DNA of 39,432 bases from NCBI RefSeq assembly GCF_048270265.1, contig NZ_JBLWTD010000026.1, positions 1 through 39,432 of the forward strand. The letters are read 5' to 3'. Source of the stretch: Maricaulis sp048270265. GTDB taxonomy: Bacteria; Pseudomonadota; Alphaproteobacteria; Caulobacterales; Maricaulaceae. Under the pieces are notes generated by a model, which saw nothing but the letters and a program-made list of their open reading frames with translations, did not search any database and was not told the origin of the DNA. Position numbers and translations under genes: made by a program. Below, piece after piece: positions 15,635-23,349 of this stretch; positions within the stretch are counted from its first letter, which is position 1, and each line of letters opens with the position of its first letter.

Positions 15635-16297
15635 ATGCCATCTTCTCGATACCGCAAAATGAAGGCGTCGGTGAGCGAGTTGCGCCGCCATCTGCTTCCT
15701 AAGACCATTGAGCCCACAGGGTCCTATGTGTGGCAGGACAAGGTGGAGCGGCGGGCTGAGGCGTTCAGGATGCTCGTTCACGCAGAAATTGAGGCGTACC
15801 TGGAGGATCGCGCGGAGGAGATCGCCAGCAGCGCTTGGAACGCTTGGTGTGCTGAGCGCAAAGTCTCCGTTGTTACGGTTCATCTATTGGGCTTCAGCGG
15901 TCGCGAAATGTACGGGCCTGTTAAGACAATTGATGCACCTACGAATAATAAGAAAAAAGCGTGGCCAGAGAAAAAGTACCTCGATGATCGGTTGAGCCGG
16001 TGTGTCACGGGATTCATACATTTCCTCCGATCCGAAAATCACGGAATCCGAGAGGCTAATCTACTAAGTATCGTTATTCCTATCGGAATTGAGGTTGACA
16101 AGATTGACGGAGATCTGATTTTCGGTCTCGAGGAGCTTGGGCAACTGCGAGGTCGCGTAGCGCATACTAGCCTGATCGCTCGCGCTTCCGATGGAGTGGA
16201 TCCGAAGGGGGAATTGGATCGCATTCGTTTGTTATTGGGGAAGGTCTCCGTTCTCGATGTTCAGCTCGATTCGTTGCTTGACGAGGCGAAGTGTTAA
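15635..16297 (+). CDS. HEPN-domain protein (RiboL-PSP-type), putative RNase
   Basis: A 220-residue helical protein. The C-terminal half contains LGQLRGRVAHTS, in which Arg172-x4-His177 is the R-x4-H signature of HEPN ribonucleases; the spacing and the preceding ENHGIREANLLSIVIPIG segment fit the RiboL-PSP HEPN subgroup. The ATG at 15635 is three bases after the DUF262 stop (a GTG at 15632 is also in frame), so the pair is co-translated. HEPN proteins linked to DUF262/ParB-like partners are known in defence and toxin contexts; the likely role is RNA cleavage on infection, gated by the DUF262 protein. The fold assignment rests on motif and helical pattern, not on a search. Confidence 0.75.
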   Translation: MPSSRYRKMKASVSELRRHLLPKTIEPTGSYVWQDKVERRAEAFRMLVHAEIEAYLEDRAEEIASSAWNAWCAERKVSVVTVHLLGFSGREMYGPVKTIDAPTNNKKKAWPEKKYLDDRLSRCVTGFIHFLRSENHGIREANLLSIVIPIGIEVDKIDGDLIFGLEELGQLRGRVAHTSLIARASDGVDPKGELDRIRLLLGKVSVLDVQLDSLLDEAKC

Positions 16298-16476
16298 CGC
16301 TTCATCAGTGGCGCCCGCAGGCATGCTTTGCTGGGTAGCGCAGTCAGCAACACCTGCATCAGCCAAGCCTGAAATAGCCAAAGGCGAGGCGCGCGAGATG
16401 GGTGATTGATTGAAGATGCGTTGTGATCCAATTTGCTTTTGGCGATCATCGACATCGTGACCTGTAAGGGGGGGGC

Positions 16477-17148
16477 ATGAATCAGCTCGTTGATAACGCA
16501 TTTTTTCAACAATTGGCTCTATTGGCCTCTGGGCTTATCGGGGGTTGGGCGGTTAGCGAAATTACGCATTACCGAAGAGGTGGCGAGGAAAGGAAGAAAA
16601 GGCTTAGCAGGGCATTGGCATATGTCTTATTTGAACTTCGCCTCTCATATCAAACAATTGGTTTGATAGAGTTATTTAAGGGGCAGGCAAGCTCTTGGGC
16701 GGATTTCGAGAAATATCGACAGCGTGTCGTTAAGAAGAGGTCGTTGACAATTGCAATGGCGCGTCTTGACGGAAAGGATTTAGTAGACGCATGCGCTGAC
16801 TATTTCCCTTTTGACGTTTCAGAAGCTGTTCTTTTTGCAAACAATTTTGATGAGCTTGAGGCTATAAATTTGAGCCAAGCATCAATTTTGAGTGATGATG
16901 TATACGTCACTATGCTTTCAACGGTCGAAGTATCGATGGATGGTTCAAATGTGATCGGGGAGCGTCTGGCAAGACGTCTCAGCTTAGCTATTGGACTCCT
17001 TGAGAGGCGTCGGACCGGCAAGGTGCTTGATTCAATAAAGCGGCCAACAAAAACCCAGCAGGCAAATCAAGAGTTTTTGGGGAATCTATTCGGGGAGTTG
17101 TCCTCAAAAATTCGGGAAGGGAGAGAGGCGAAATCGCCTCCAAGTTAA
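16477..17148 (+). CDS. Hypothetical protein with one N-terminal membrane helix
   Basis: A 223-residue product. A hydrophobic helix at about residues 8-27 (FFQQLALLASGLIGGWAV) is followed by a basic stop-transfer stretch (HYRRGGEERKKRLSR) and then a largely helical cytoplasmic domain. No family is recognised. GGGGGGG lies just upstream of the ATG. Bases and codons are AT-richer than the core genes. It follows the DUF262-HEPN pair after a 179-base spacer, in the same orientation, so it may belong to the accessory cluster; whether it is a third component is unknown. Confidence 0.65.
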   Translation: MNQLVDNAFFQQLALLASGLIGGWAVSEITHYRRGGEERKKRLSRALAYVLFELRLSYQTIGLIELFKGQASSWADFEKYRQRVVKKRSLTIAMARLDGKDLVDACADYFPFDVSEAVLFANNFDELEAINLSQASILSDDVYVTMLSTVEVSMDGSNVIGERLARRLSLAIGLLERRRTGKVLDSIKRPTKTQQANQEFLGNLFGELSSKIREGREAKSPPS

Positions 17149-17222
17149 TCGAACGTCGCGGGAAAAATCGGTGACACACATCATTTCTCCGTCCTGAAAG
17201 CGGGGCCAACCCACCCACCCCC

Positions 17223-17357
17223 CACCCCAAAACCCCATGCCGAGAGTCCGCCTCAGGGGACAGGCGCGGTCAAGGGCGCCGCGGGCGCCGCTTCGCGGTT
17301 TCACCCTTGACCGCGCCTGTCCCCTGAGGCCCTTTGGCTGGCAAGGGGTTTACGGGA
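17223..17357. repeat. Variable-stem palindromic element, copy C
   Basis: Perfect 27-bp inverted repeat 17250-17276 with 17304-17330, 27-base loop. Arm begins GCC and ends GTCAAGGG; middle 16 bases again unlike copies A and B. Outer arms AAAACCCCATGCC and GGCAAGGGGTTT pair. Just upstream, 17173-17186 repeats (inverted) a motif at 13310-13323. The rest of 17149-17440 holds no gene. Confidence 0.85.
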
Positions 17358-17440
17358 TGGCCTCGCCCGGGCGGGCGGTTTCCTGACTCAACGCTTTCCT
17401 TCCCGCCCAGGGCGGCGAAAGAGCGCTGGTGCCCCCGGCC

Positions 17441-17923
17441 TCACCACCCCACCACCATCCCCGGCCCATAAGCGCGCCAGACCCAGCCCAGCGCGATCCC
17501 CAGCGCCAGCCAGGGCCCGAACGGCATCGGCTGATTCCCATCCGGCGCTTGCCGCCGCACCAGGGCCAGCGACAGGACATAGAGCAGGGCGCTGAGACTG
17601 CCGGCCAGCAGGATCATCGGCAGCAGGAAAGGGCCGCACCAAGCGCCGCCGGCGGCGAGGAGTTTGGCGTCGCCGCGGCCGAGTCCGTCGCGTCCGCGAA
17701 AGCGTTTATAGGCCAGTTCGAGGGCGACCAGAGCGCCATATCCGATCGCGGCACCGGCGATAGCTGCCCACGGCGCAGAAAAAATCAGTCCGTTTACTGC
17801 GATCCCTGCGAGGATGAGCGGCAGGGTGAAAACGTCCGGAAGCCTTTGAGTCCTTGCGTCTATCAGGCTCAGCGCCGCGAGCGTGAAAAACAGAATTAGC
17901 GTTGCGGCATGAATCAACATCAT
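17441..17923 (-). CDS. A24 family prepilin peptidase
   Basis: A 160-residue inner-membrane aspartic peptidase with about five to six helices. The two catalytic aspartates are in LSLIDARTQRLPD (near residue 22) and in the GxGDxK motif GLGRGDAKLLAAGG (near 85). It lacks the N-terminal zinc/methyltransferase domain of PilD, so it is the short CpaA/TadV-like form that processes Flp-type pilins. Two adjacent ATG codons (17923, 17920) follow GAGG; the second has better spacing. No pilin genes lie in the window. It is divergent from phnC and shares its PHO-box-containing intergenic region. Confidence 0.88.
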   Translation of the reverse strand: MMLIHAATLILFFTLAALSLIDARTQRLPDVFTLPLILAGIAVNGLIFSAPWAAIAGAAIGYGALVALELAYKRFRGRDGLGRGDAKLLAAGGAWCGPFLLPMILLAGSLSALLYVLSLALVRRQAPDGNQPMPFGPWLALGIALGWVWRAYGPGMVVGW

Positions 17924-17931
17924 CTTCCTCT

Positions 17932-17948
17932 TGTCACAAATGTGTCAT
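17932..17948 (+). promoter_or_regulatory. PHO box upstream of phnC
   Basis: TGTCAC (17932-17937) and TGTCAT (17943-17948) are spaced by 11 bp start to start, with an AT-rich AAATG spacer, matching the PhoB direct-repeat layout. It lies 45 bases before the phnC start. Confidence 0.7.
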
Positions 17949-17992
17949 GCCCTTACGCCACAAAGCCGTGACCAAGCAGGGGGACGCCCACG

Positions 17993-18790
17993 ATGACAGA
18001 CGCCGCTCTGGCGCTCCACGCCAAAAATCTGAAAATGACATTTGGCGATACCAAAGCGCTCGATGATGTCAGCCTGGATGTCAGGCGTGGCGAAATGGTC
18101 GGATTGATCGGACCGTCCGGTTCCGGCAAGTCGACCTTGCTGCGCGTTGCCGCAGCCTTGCAGATTGCCGATGAGGATTCGGGGCCGGTTGCGGTGCTCG
18201 GCCATCGGATGCAGTCCAAGGGCAAGGTCACCTCGAAGGTGCGCGAACACCGCGCCCATCTCGGTTTCATCTTCCAGCAGTTCAATCTGGTGGGACGGCT
18301 GTCGCTGTTCGGCAATGTGCTGATCGGTGCCCTCGGCCGCATTCCGGCCTGGCGCGGGGCGCTGGGCATCTTCCCGATGGAAGACAAGCAAAAGGCGATG
18401 GATGCGCTCGAGCGCGTCGGCATTGCCGGCTTCGCGGCGCGGCGCGCGTCCAACCTGTCCGGCGGCCAGCAGCAGCGCGGCGCCATTGCGCGCGCCATGG
18501 TGCAGGGCGCCGAGGTGTTGTTTGCCGACGAACCGATCGCCTCGCTCGATCCGGTCTCGGCGCGCACGGTGATGGAATTGCTGCGCGAGCTGAACCGCAA
18601 GGACAATCTCACCGTCATCGTCACGCTGCACCAGGTCGATTATGCGAGCCAGTTCTGCGACCGCGTCGTCGCCCTCAACAAGGGCCGGATCGTGTTCGAC
18701 GGCCCGAGCGAGGAATTGACCCAGGCCAAGCTGGTCGAGATCTACGGCCCTGAATACGAACAGGCCTTCTACGGGGGAGACGAGGCATGA
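17993..18790 (+). CDS. phnC: Phosphonate/phosphate-type ABC transporter ATPase PhnC
   Basis: A 265-residue ABC ATPase powering import of phosphonate, phosphite or phosphate. Walker A GPSGSGKST is near residue 40, Q-loop FIFQQFNLVGRLSL near 100 (QQFNLV is typical of PhnC), signature LSGGQQQR near 154, Walker B VLFADEPIASLD near 175 and the switch His in VTLHQVDYA near 208. GGGGGA lies upstream of the ATG at 17993. The stop overlaps the start of the fused binding-protein/permease gene (ATGA 18787-18790). The PHO box suggests induction under phosphate limitation. Confidence 0.93.
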   Translation: MTDAALALHAKNLKMTFGDTKALDDVSLDVRRGEMVGLIGPSGSGKSTLLRVAAALQIADEDSGPVAVLGHRMQSKGKVTSKVREHRAHLGFIFQQFNLVGRLSLFGNVLIGALGRIPAWRGALGIFPMEDKQKAMDALERVGIAGFAARRASNLSGGQQQRGAIARAMVQGAEVLFADEPIASLDPVSARTVMELLRELNRKDNLTVIVTLHQVDYASQFCDRVVALNKGRIVFDGPSEELTQAKLVEIYGPEYEQAFYGGDEA

Positions 18791-20799
18791 GCGGCTGGGT
18801 GAACAAGAGCTTGCGTGCGCTGGTTGCCGGCCTCGGTCTGGTGCTGGCGGCCTGTACGCCGGCGCCGACCTCCGGTGGCGACGGTGCGGATGCGCCTGAG
18901 AGCGGGCCGACGGCGTCGCGCGGGACGTTGAATTTCGGCATTATCGCGACCGAATCCTCGGCCAACCAGGCCTCCAACTGGGGCCCCTTCCTCGAGGCGA
19001 TGGAAGAGTGGACCGGCTACGACATCCAGCCTTTCTACGCCTCCGACTATGCCGGCATGATCCAGGCGATGCGCTATAACAGCGTCCAGTTCGCCTGGTT
19101 CTCCAATTTCTCCGGCCTGCAGGCCGTCCGCCTCGCCGATGGCGAGGTCTTCGCCAAGGCGACCTATCCCGACGGCAGTGCGGGCTATAACTCCGTCCTC
19201 ATCGTGCCCGCCGACAGCCCGATCCAGACGCTCGACGATGTGCTGGTCTGTGACGGCACGCTCAATTTCGGCATGGGCGATCCCAATTCGACCTCCGGCT
19301 ATCTGGTGCCCTCGGCCTTCATCTTCGCGCCGCGCAATATCGATCCGGCCGAATGCTTCAACACCGTGCGCAACGCCAATCACGAGGCCAATGCCGTCGC
19401 GGTGGCCAACGGGCAGATCGATGTCGGCACCAATAACACCACCAGCCTGACCGTGCTGCACGGTTCGCGCCCCGAGATCGCTGACCGCATCCGGGTGATC
19501 TGGACCTCGCCGCCGATCGGGACCGATCCGATCATCTGGCGCAATGATCTCGATGAAGAGGCCAAGCTGCGGCTGCAGTATTTCTTCATGAATTATGGCC
19601 GCCAGGGCACGCCGGAAGAGATCGCCGCGGCCCGCGCCGTGCTCGAACCGCTCTTCTTCGGCCTCTTCCTGCCGGCCTCCAATTCGCATCTCGATCCGAT
19701 CGTGCAGCTGGAAATCGTCCGCGACCTGATCCTGGTCCGCAATGATGCCGACCTGTCCGAGGAGGAACGCGCCACGCGCGTCGCCGAACTCGAGGCGCGT
19801 CTGGCCGCCGTGGAAGCGGGCAATTCGGAACTGGACAGCCTGGCCAATGCCACCGGCCAGGCCGGCAATGGCGCCAGCCATGACACGCAGGCCTCGACCA
19901 ACTGGCCGCTGGTGGCCGGGATGGCCGTGCTGGCCGGCCTGCTGCTGGCGGGCCTGTTATGGGCGGGCGCACCGCGCGGCCCCGGTCCGAAACCGCCGCT
20001 GATGGAGCGGCTTGCCAATGCCGTGATCGGTGCCGGTGTGATCGTCATCCTGGTCTGGAGCTTTGATCCGGCCGACATGGACCGGGCCTATCTCCTGGTC
20101 GAGAATTTCGGCGACATGCAGGAATTCCTCGCCGGCTTCTTCCCCGACAATATCGCCAGCGCCGCCTCGCGCAGTGCCTACTGGGTCGAATTGCGGGCCG
20201 GCATTGTCGAAGCCGTGCCGCAGATGATCATCACGGTGCAGATCGCGATCTGGGGCACATTCATCGCCGTCGTGGCGGCGATCCCCTTCGGCCTGCTCAG
20301 CGCCCGCAATGTCGCCCCGGCCTGGGTCGTGCAGCCGGTGCGGCGCCTGATGGACGTGTTCCGCTCGATCAATGAGCTGATCATCGCCCTGATCTTCATC
20401 GCCGCCGTCGGACTGGGTCCGCTCGCCGGTGTGATGGCGCTCGCGGTCCACACGACAGGGGTGCTCGCCAAGCTGTTCTCCGAAGCCGTCGAGGCGATCG
20501 ATCACGGCCCGGTCGAGGGCGTGCGTGCAACCGGTGCAATGCCGCTGCACGAGGTGATCTGGGGCGTGATCCCGCAGGTGGCACCGCTATGGACCTCCTT
20601 CGGGCTCTACCGCTTCGAATCGAATGCCCGTTCGGCGACGGTTCTGGGCCTGATCGGTGCCGGCGGTATCGGCCAGATCCTGTTCGAGGCCGTCCGTGCC
20701 TTCGATTACCAGCGCACCGCAGCGATCGTGATCGTCATCATCCTCGCCGTCAGCGCGATCGACATGATGTCCCAGCTTCTGCGCAAACGCCTGCTCTGA
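18787..20799 (+). CDS. Fused PhnD-PhnE: substrate-binding lipoprotein plus permease
   Basis: A single 670-residue product that joins two normally separate transporter parts. Residues 1-23 are a lipoprotein signal with LAAC (Cys23). Residues about 45-345 form a PhnD-type periplasmic binding domain (GTLNFGIIATESSANQ.., FGMGDPNSTSGYLVPSAF, VAVANGQIDVGTNNT). A linker with coiled-coil-like E/L/A content (about 320-365) leads to a hydrophobic helix at 373-395 and then the PhnE permease, with the ATPase-coupling EAA loop EAVEAIDHGPVEGVRATGA near 565 and the last helix before RKRLL. No in-frame stop or restart separates the parts. It works with PhnC just upstream. The substrate (phosphonate, phosphite or phosphate) is not determinable here. 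Confidence 0.9.
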   Translation: MSGWVNKSLRALVAGLGLVLAACTPAPTSGGDGADAPESGPTASRGTLNFGIIATESSANQASNWGPFLEAMEEWTGYDIQPFYASDYAGMIQAMRYNSVQFAWFSNFSGLQAVRLADGEVFAKATYPDGSAGYNSVLIVPADSPIQTLDDVLVCDGTLNFGMGDPNSTSGYLVPSAFIFAPRNIDPAECFNTVRNANHEANAVAVANGQIDVGTNNTTSLTVLHGSRPEIADRIRVIWTSPPIGTDPIIWRNDLDEEAKLRLQYFFMNYGRQGTPEEIAAARAVLEPLFFGLFLPASNSHLDPIVQLEIVRDLILVRNDADLSEEERATRVAELEARLAAVEAGNSELDSLANATGQAGNGASHDTQASTNWPLVAGMAVLAGLLLAGLLWAGAPRGPGPKPPLMERLANAVIGAGVIVILVWSFDPADMDRAYLLVENFGDMQEFLAGFFPDNIASAASRSAYWVELRAGIVEAVPQMIITVQIAIWGTFIAVVAAIPFGLLSARNVAPAWVVQPVRRLMDVFRSINELIIALIFIAAVGLGPLAGVMALAVHTTGVLAKLFSEAVEAIDHGPVEGVRATGAMPLHEVIWGVIPQVAPLWTSFGLYRFESNARSATVLGLIGAGGIGQILFEAVRAFDYQRTAAIVIVIILAVSAIDMMSQLLRKRLL

Positions 20800-20823
20800 T
20801 CAGCCGGACAGGCCAGCCAGACC

Positions 20824-20860
20824 AGGGCCCGCAACGCCATCGCGTTGCGGGCCCTTTTTT
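20824..20860 (+). terminator. Terminator of the phn operon
   Basis: A perfect 14-bp stem (20824-20837 with 20842-20855), CATC loop and TTTTTT tail, 24 bases after the permease stop. Confidence 0.92.
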
Positions 20861-20884
20861 GTCCCGGCGGCGTTGAAACAAACA

Positions 20885-20912
20885 TGTCATTGAGCTGTCG
20901 CAAAAGCGTCAC
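20885..20912 (+). promoter_or_regulatory. PHO box upstream of the porin
   Basis: Three units with an exact 11-bp period: TGTCAT at 20885, TGTCGC at 20896 and CGTCAC at 20907. Typical PhoB site layout, 140 bases before the porin start. Confidence 0.65.
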
Positions 20913-21052
20913 GCATTCGGAATATCGCCAATTCTGGAATTATCGAAGTCGAGAAATAACATTCACCGAACGGTCGCGTGAATGTCACATCCCGACTGTA
21001 CTGCCGGACCATCGCTCCTGATGGTGGAATGGCCAACAGGATTGATAAATCG

Positions 21053-22171
21053 ATGATGAAGCAAGTTTTGGCGAGCACTGTATTGGCCGCACTGGCATCC
21101 ACCACGAGCCTGACACCCGCATGGGCGGATGATGCGGGCGGCTGGGCGTTTGACGGCGTGCCGGCCTGGAGCAATCCGCAGACCGGTGACAGCTTCACCT
21201 TCCGCGGCCGCATCTATCTCGACGCTGCCGATATCGATTTCGAACAGGCCGGCGTCACGACCAGCTATGACGACAGCGAGATCCGCACCGCACGTCTCGG
21301 CGTCACCGGCCGGTTTCACAATGTCAATTGCGTCGCCGAGTTCGACCTGATCGACGAGGCCATCGTGGCCGACGATGTCTACCTCACCTTTCATGGCGAG
21401 GGCTTTGATGTCCTGCTCGGCCATATGAAGACGCCGAACTCGCTCGAGGAGCAGACCTCCTCGCGCTACANNNNNNNNNNCAAGGCCGGGATCTATGGCG
21501 GCCGTCCGGGTGATCTCTCCGACAGCCTGGAGCTCGATGACAGCTCGGCCCTGGCGGCACGGGTCACCTATCTGCCGGTTCACACCGACGCGCTGCTGGT
21601 CCATCTCGGCGCCTCGCTGCGGCAGATGGATTACGGCAATGCCGGCACCCGGGTTGCGGTGCGGCCGGACGCGCACCTGACCGACCGCATTGTCACGGCC
21701 GATTTCCGCCCTGCCAGTGCGCTGGGCGAAGCCGACAGCTCGACCCTGCTCGGTCTCGAGGCGGCGCTGGTCTCAGGCCCGTTCCACGCCCACGCCGAAT
21801 ACATGACGATGGAGGTCGACGGACCGGCATCGAGCCCGCGCTTCGACAGCGCCTTCGTCAATCTCGGCTATTTCATCACCGGCGAGACCCGCAGCTACAG
21901 CACATCCAGCGGCACATTCAGCCGTACCCGTCCGGCGAGGCCGGTCTCCGAGGGCGGCTATGGTGCCCTCGAGCTCGCCGCGCGCTATGATTACTCCGAC
22001 CTCAATGAGGTTGCGGCGGGCGAATTGACGACATGGACGCTGGGCATGAACTGGTATGTCGAGGATCATTTCCGCGTCATGGCCAATTATGTGACCGGCG
22101 AAGCGAGCGTGCCGGGTGCGGCGGCGACGGATGTTTCCGGGCCGCAAATCCGCGTGCAGTGGGACTTCTAG
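21053..22171 (+). CDS. Phosphate-selective porin (OprP/OprO-like), interrupted by assembly gap
   Basis: An outer-membrane barrel of the OprP/OprO type. From ATG 21053 the protein has a signal peptide ending PAWA before DDAGGW, then FRGRIYLDAADIDFE, EIRTARLGVTGRF and the family-typical LLGHMKTPNSLEEQTSSRY segment; the chain ends in IRVQWDF with terminal Phe. Ten N at 21471-21480 break the gene right after TSSRY. In relatives this spot is followed by a stretch including FMER before the next strand, so more than the three or four residues implied by the N run are probably missing. The frame happens to continue across the gap. A PHO box lies upstream and a PstS-like gene follows, so it probably admits phosphate under starvation. 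In-frame starts at 21029 and 21056 are alternatives. Confidence 0.83.
   Translation: MMKQVLASTVLAALASTTSLTPAWADDAGGWAFDGVPAWSNPQTGDSFTFRGRIYLDAADIDFEQAGVTTSYDDSEIRTARLGVTGRFHNVNCVAEFDLIDEAIVADDVYLTFHGEGFDVLLGHMKTPNSLEEQTSSRYXXXXKAGIYGGRPGDLSDSLELDDSSALAARVTYLPVHTDALLVHLGASLRQMDYGNAGTRVAVRPDAHLTDRIVTADFRPASALGEADSSTLLGLEAALVSGPFHAHAEYMTMEVDGPASSPRFDSAFVNLGYFITGETRSYSTSSGTFSRTRPARPVSEGGYGALELAARYDYSDLNEVAAGELTTWTLGMNWYVEDHFRVMANYVTGEASVPGAAATDVSGPQIRVQWDF
21471..21480. other. Assembly gap (10 N)
   Basis: Ten undetermined bases inside the porin gene. The run is probably a nominal spacer and its true length is unknown. Confidence 0.99.
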
Positions 22172-22232
22172 ACATCACCGGTTCAGGTCCAATCCTGTAC
22201 CATCTTCTCTGAATGAAAAGGGAAACAGACGC

Positions 22233-23288
22233 ATGAAACTCACCACCCCCATCGCGGCCATCGCCGCAATCCTGGCGCTCGGCGCCGGGGCGCAGGCCCA
22301 GCAACGCGACCAGATCCGCATTGTCGGTTCCTCGACGGTTTTCCCGTTCTCGACCGCCGTTGCCGAATCCTTCGGTGCCAAGACGCGCTTTTCGACGCCG
22401 GTCGTCGAATCGACCGGTTCGGGCGGCGGTTTCCGCCTGTTCTGCGCCGGCGTCGGCCTTGACCAGCCGGACATCACCAATGCCTCGCGCCGCATGCACG
22501 CTTCCGAATACGAGCGTTGCCAGAATAATGGCGTCCGCGAGATCACCGAGGTCCGCATCGGTTTTGACGGTATCGTTCTGGGTGCCGCCGATCACGGCAA
22601 TCCGCCGATGGAAATCACCCTGACCCAGCTCTGGCTCGCCCTGGCCGCCGAAGTGCCGGCCGATGACAGCTGCTCCAGCTTTGTCGCCAACCCCTACAGC
22701 CGCTGGTCGGATATCGATCCGTCGCTGCCGGGCCAGCGCATCGAGGTCTTCGGGCCGCCGCCAACGTCGGGCACCCGTGACGCATTCGTCGAACTGGCGA
22801 TGCAGGGCGGCGCCGAGGGCATTGCCTGCATGGCCGCGCTGAAGGACAGCGATGGCGATCGCTTCGAAGGCATTGCCAGCCGTATCCGCGAGGATGGCAG
22901 CTGGGTGGATGCCGGCGAGAATGACAACGCCATCGTCCAGACCCTGACCAATACGCCCGACGCCTTCGGCGTGTTCGGCTTCTCCTTCCTCGACCAGAAT
23001 TCAGATCGTCTGCATGGCGCCATCGTCGACGGCATGACGCCGGAATTCGAGGACATCGCCGATGGCACCTACCCGATTTCGCGCTCGCTCTACTTCTATG
23101 TGAAGAACCAGCATGCCGATCTCGTGCCGGGCCTGGCCGAGTATGTTGCCGAATTCACCTCTGACGATGCCTGGGGCGAGTATGGCTATCTCACCGATCG
23201 CGGCCTGATCCCGCTGCCCGATGGCGAGCGCGAAGCCATGGGCGAAGCCGCCCGTTCGCTGAGCGCGATGACGCAGGCGCCGGAATAG
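22233..23288 (+). CDS. pstS: PstS-type phosphate-binding protein
   Basis: A 351-residue periplasmic phosphate-binding protein. Signal peptide MKLTTPIAAIAAILALGAGAQAQ is followed by IRIVGSSTVFPFSTAVAE, the phosphate-loop signature. Other ligands are in STGSGGGF (near residue 65), DITNASRRM and PTSGTRDAFVE (near 180). The ATG at 22233 has AAAGGGAA upstream. It follows the porin by 61 bases with no terminator or PHO box between, so the two are probably one Pho-controlled operon. No pstC, pstA or pstB genes are in the window. A bidirectional terminator follows. Confidence 0.9.
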   Translation: MKLTTPIAAIAAILALGAGAQAQQRDQIRIVGSSTVFPFSTAVAESFGAKTRFSTPVVESTGSGGGFRLFCAGVGLDQPDITNASRRMHASEYERCQNNGVREITEVRIGFDGIVLGAADHGNPPMEITLTQLWLALAAEVPADDSCSSFVANPYSRWSDIDPSLPGQRIEVFGPPPTSGTRDAFVELAMQGGAEGIACMAALKDSDGDRFEGIASRIREDGSWVDAGENDNAIVQTLTNTPDAFGVFGFSFLDQNSDRLHGAIVDGMTPEFEDIADGTYPISRSLYFYVKNQHADLVPGLAEYVAEFTSDDAWGEYGYLTDRGLIPLPDGEREAMGEAARSLSAMTQAPE

Positions 23289-23310
23289 AGCGTCCGCCAG
23301 TCTGAAACGG

Positions 23311-23340
23311 AAAACGCCGCCCCTCGGGGCGGCGTTTTTT
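23311..23340. terminator. Bidirectional terminator between pstS and glycosyltransferase
   Basis: AAAACGCCGCCCC and GGGGCGGCGTTTTTT form a stem with A and T runs at both sides, serving both convergent genes. Confidence 0.92.
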
Positions 23341-23349
23341 GTTCGGGTT

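Noticed and set aside
7686..17357. CRISPR array
   Set aside because: The three repeat copies are kilobases apart and palindromic, without regular repeat-spacer units, and no cas genes are present.
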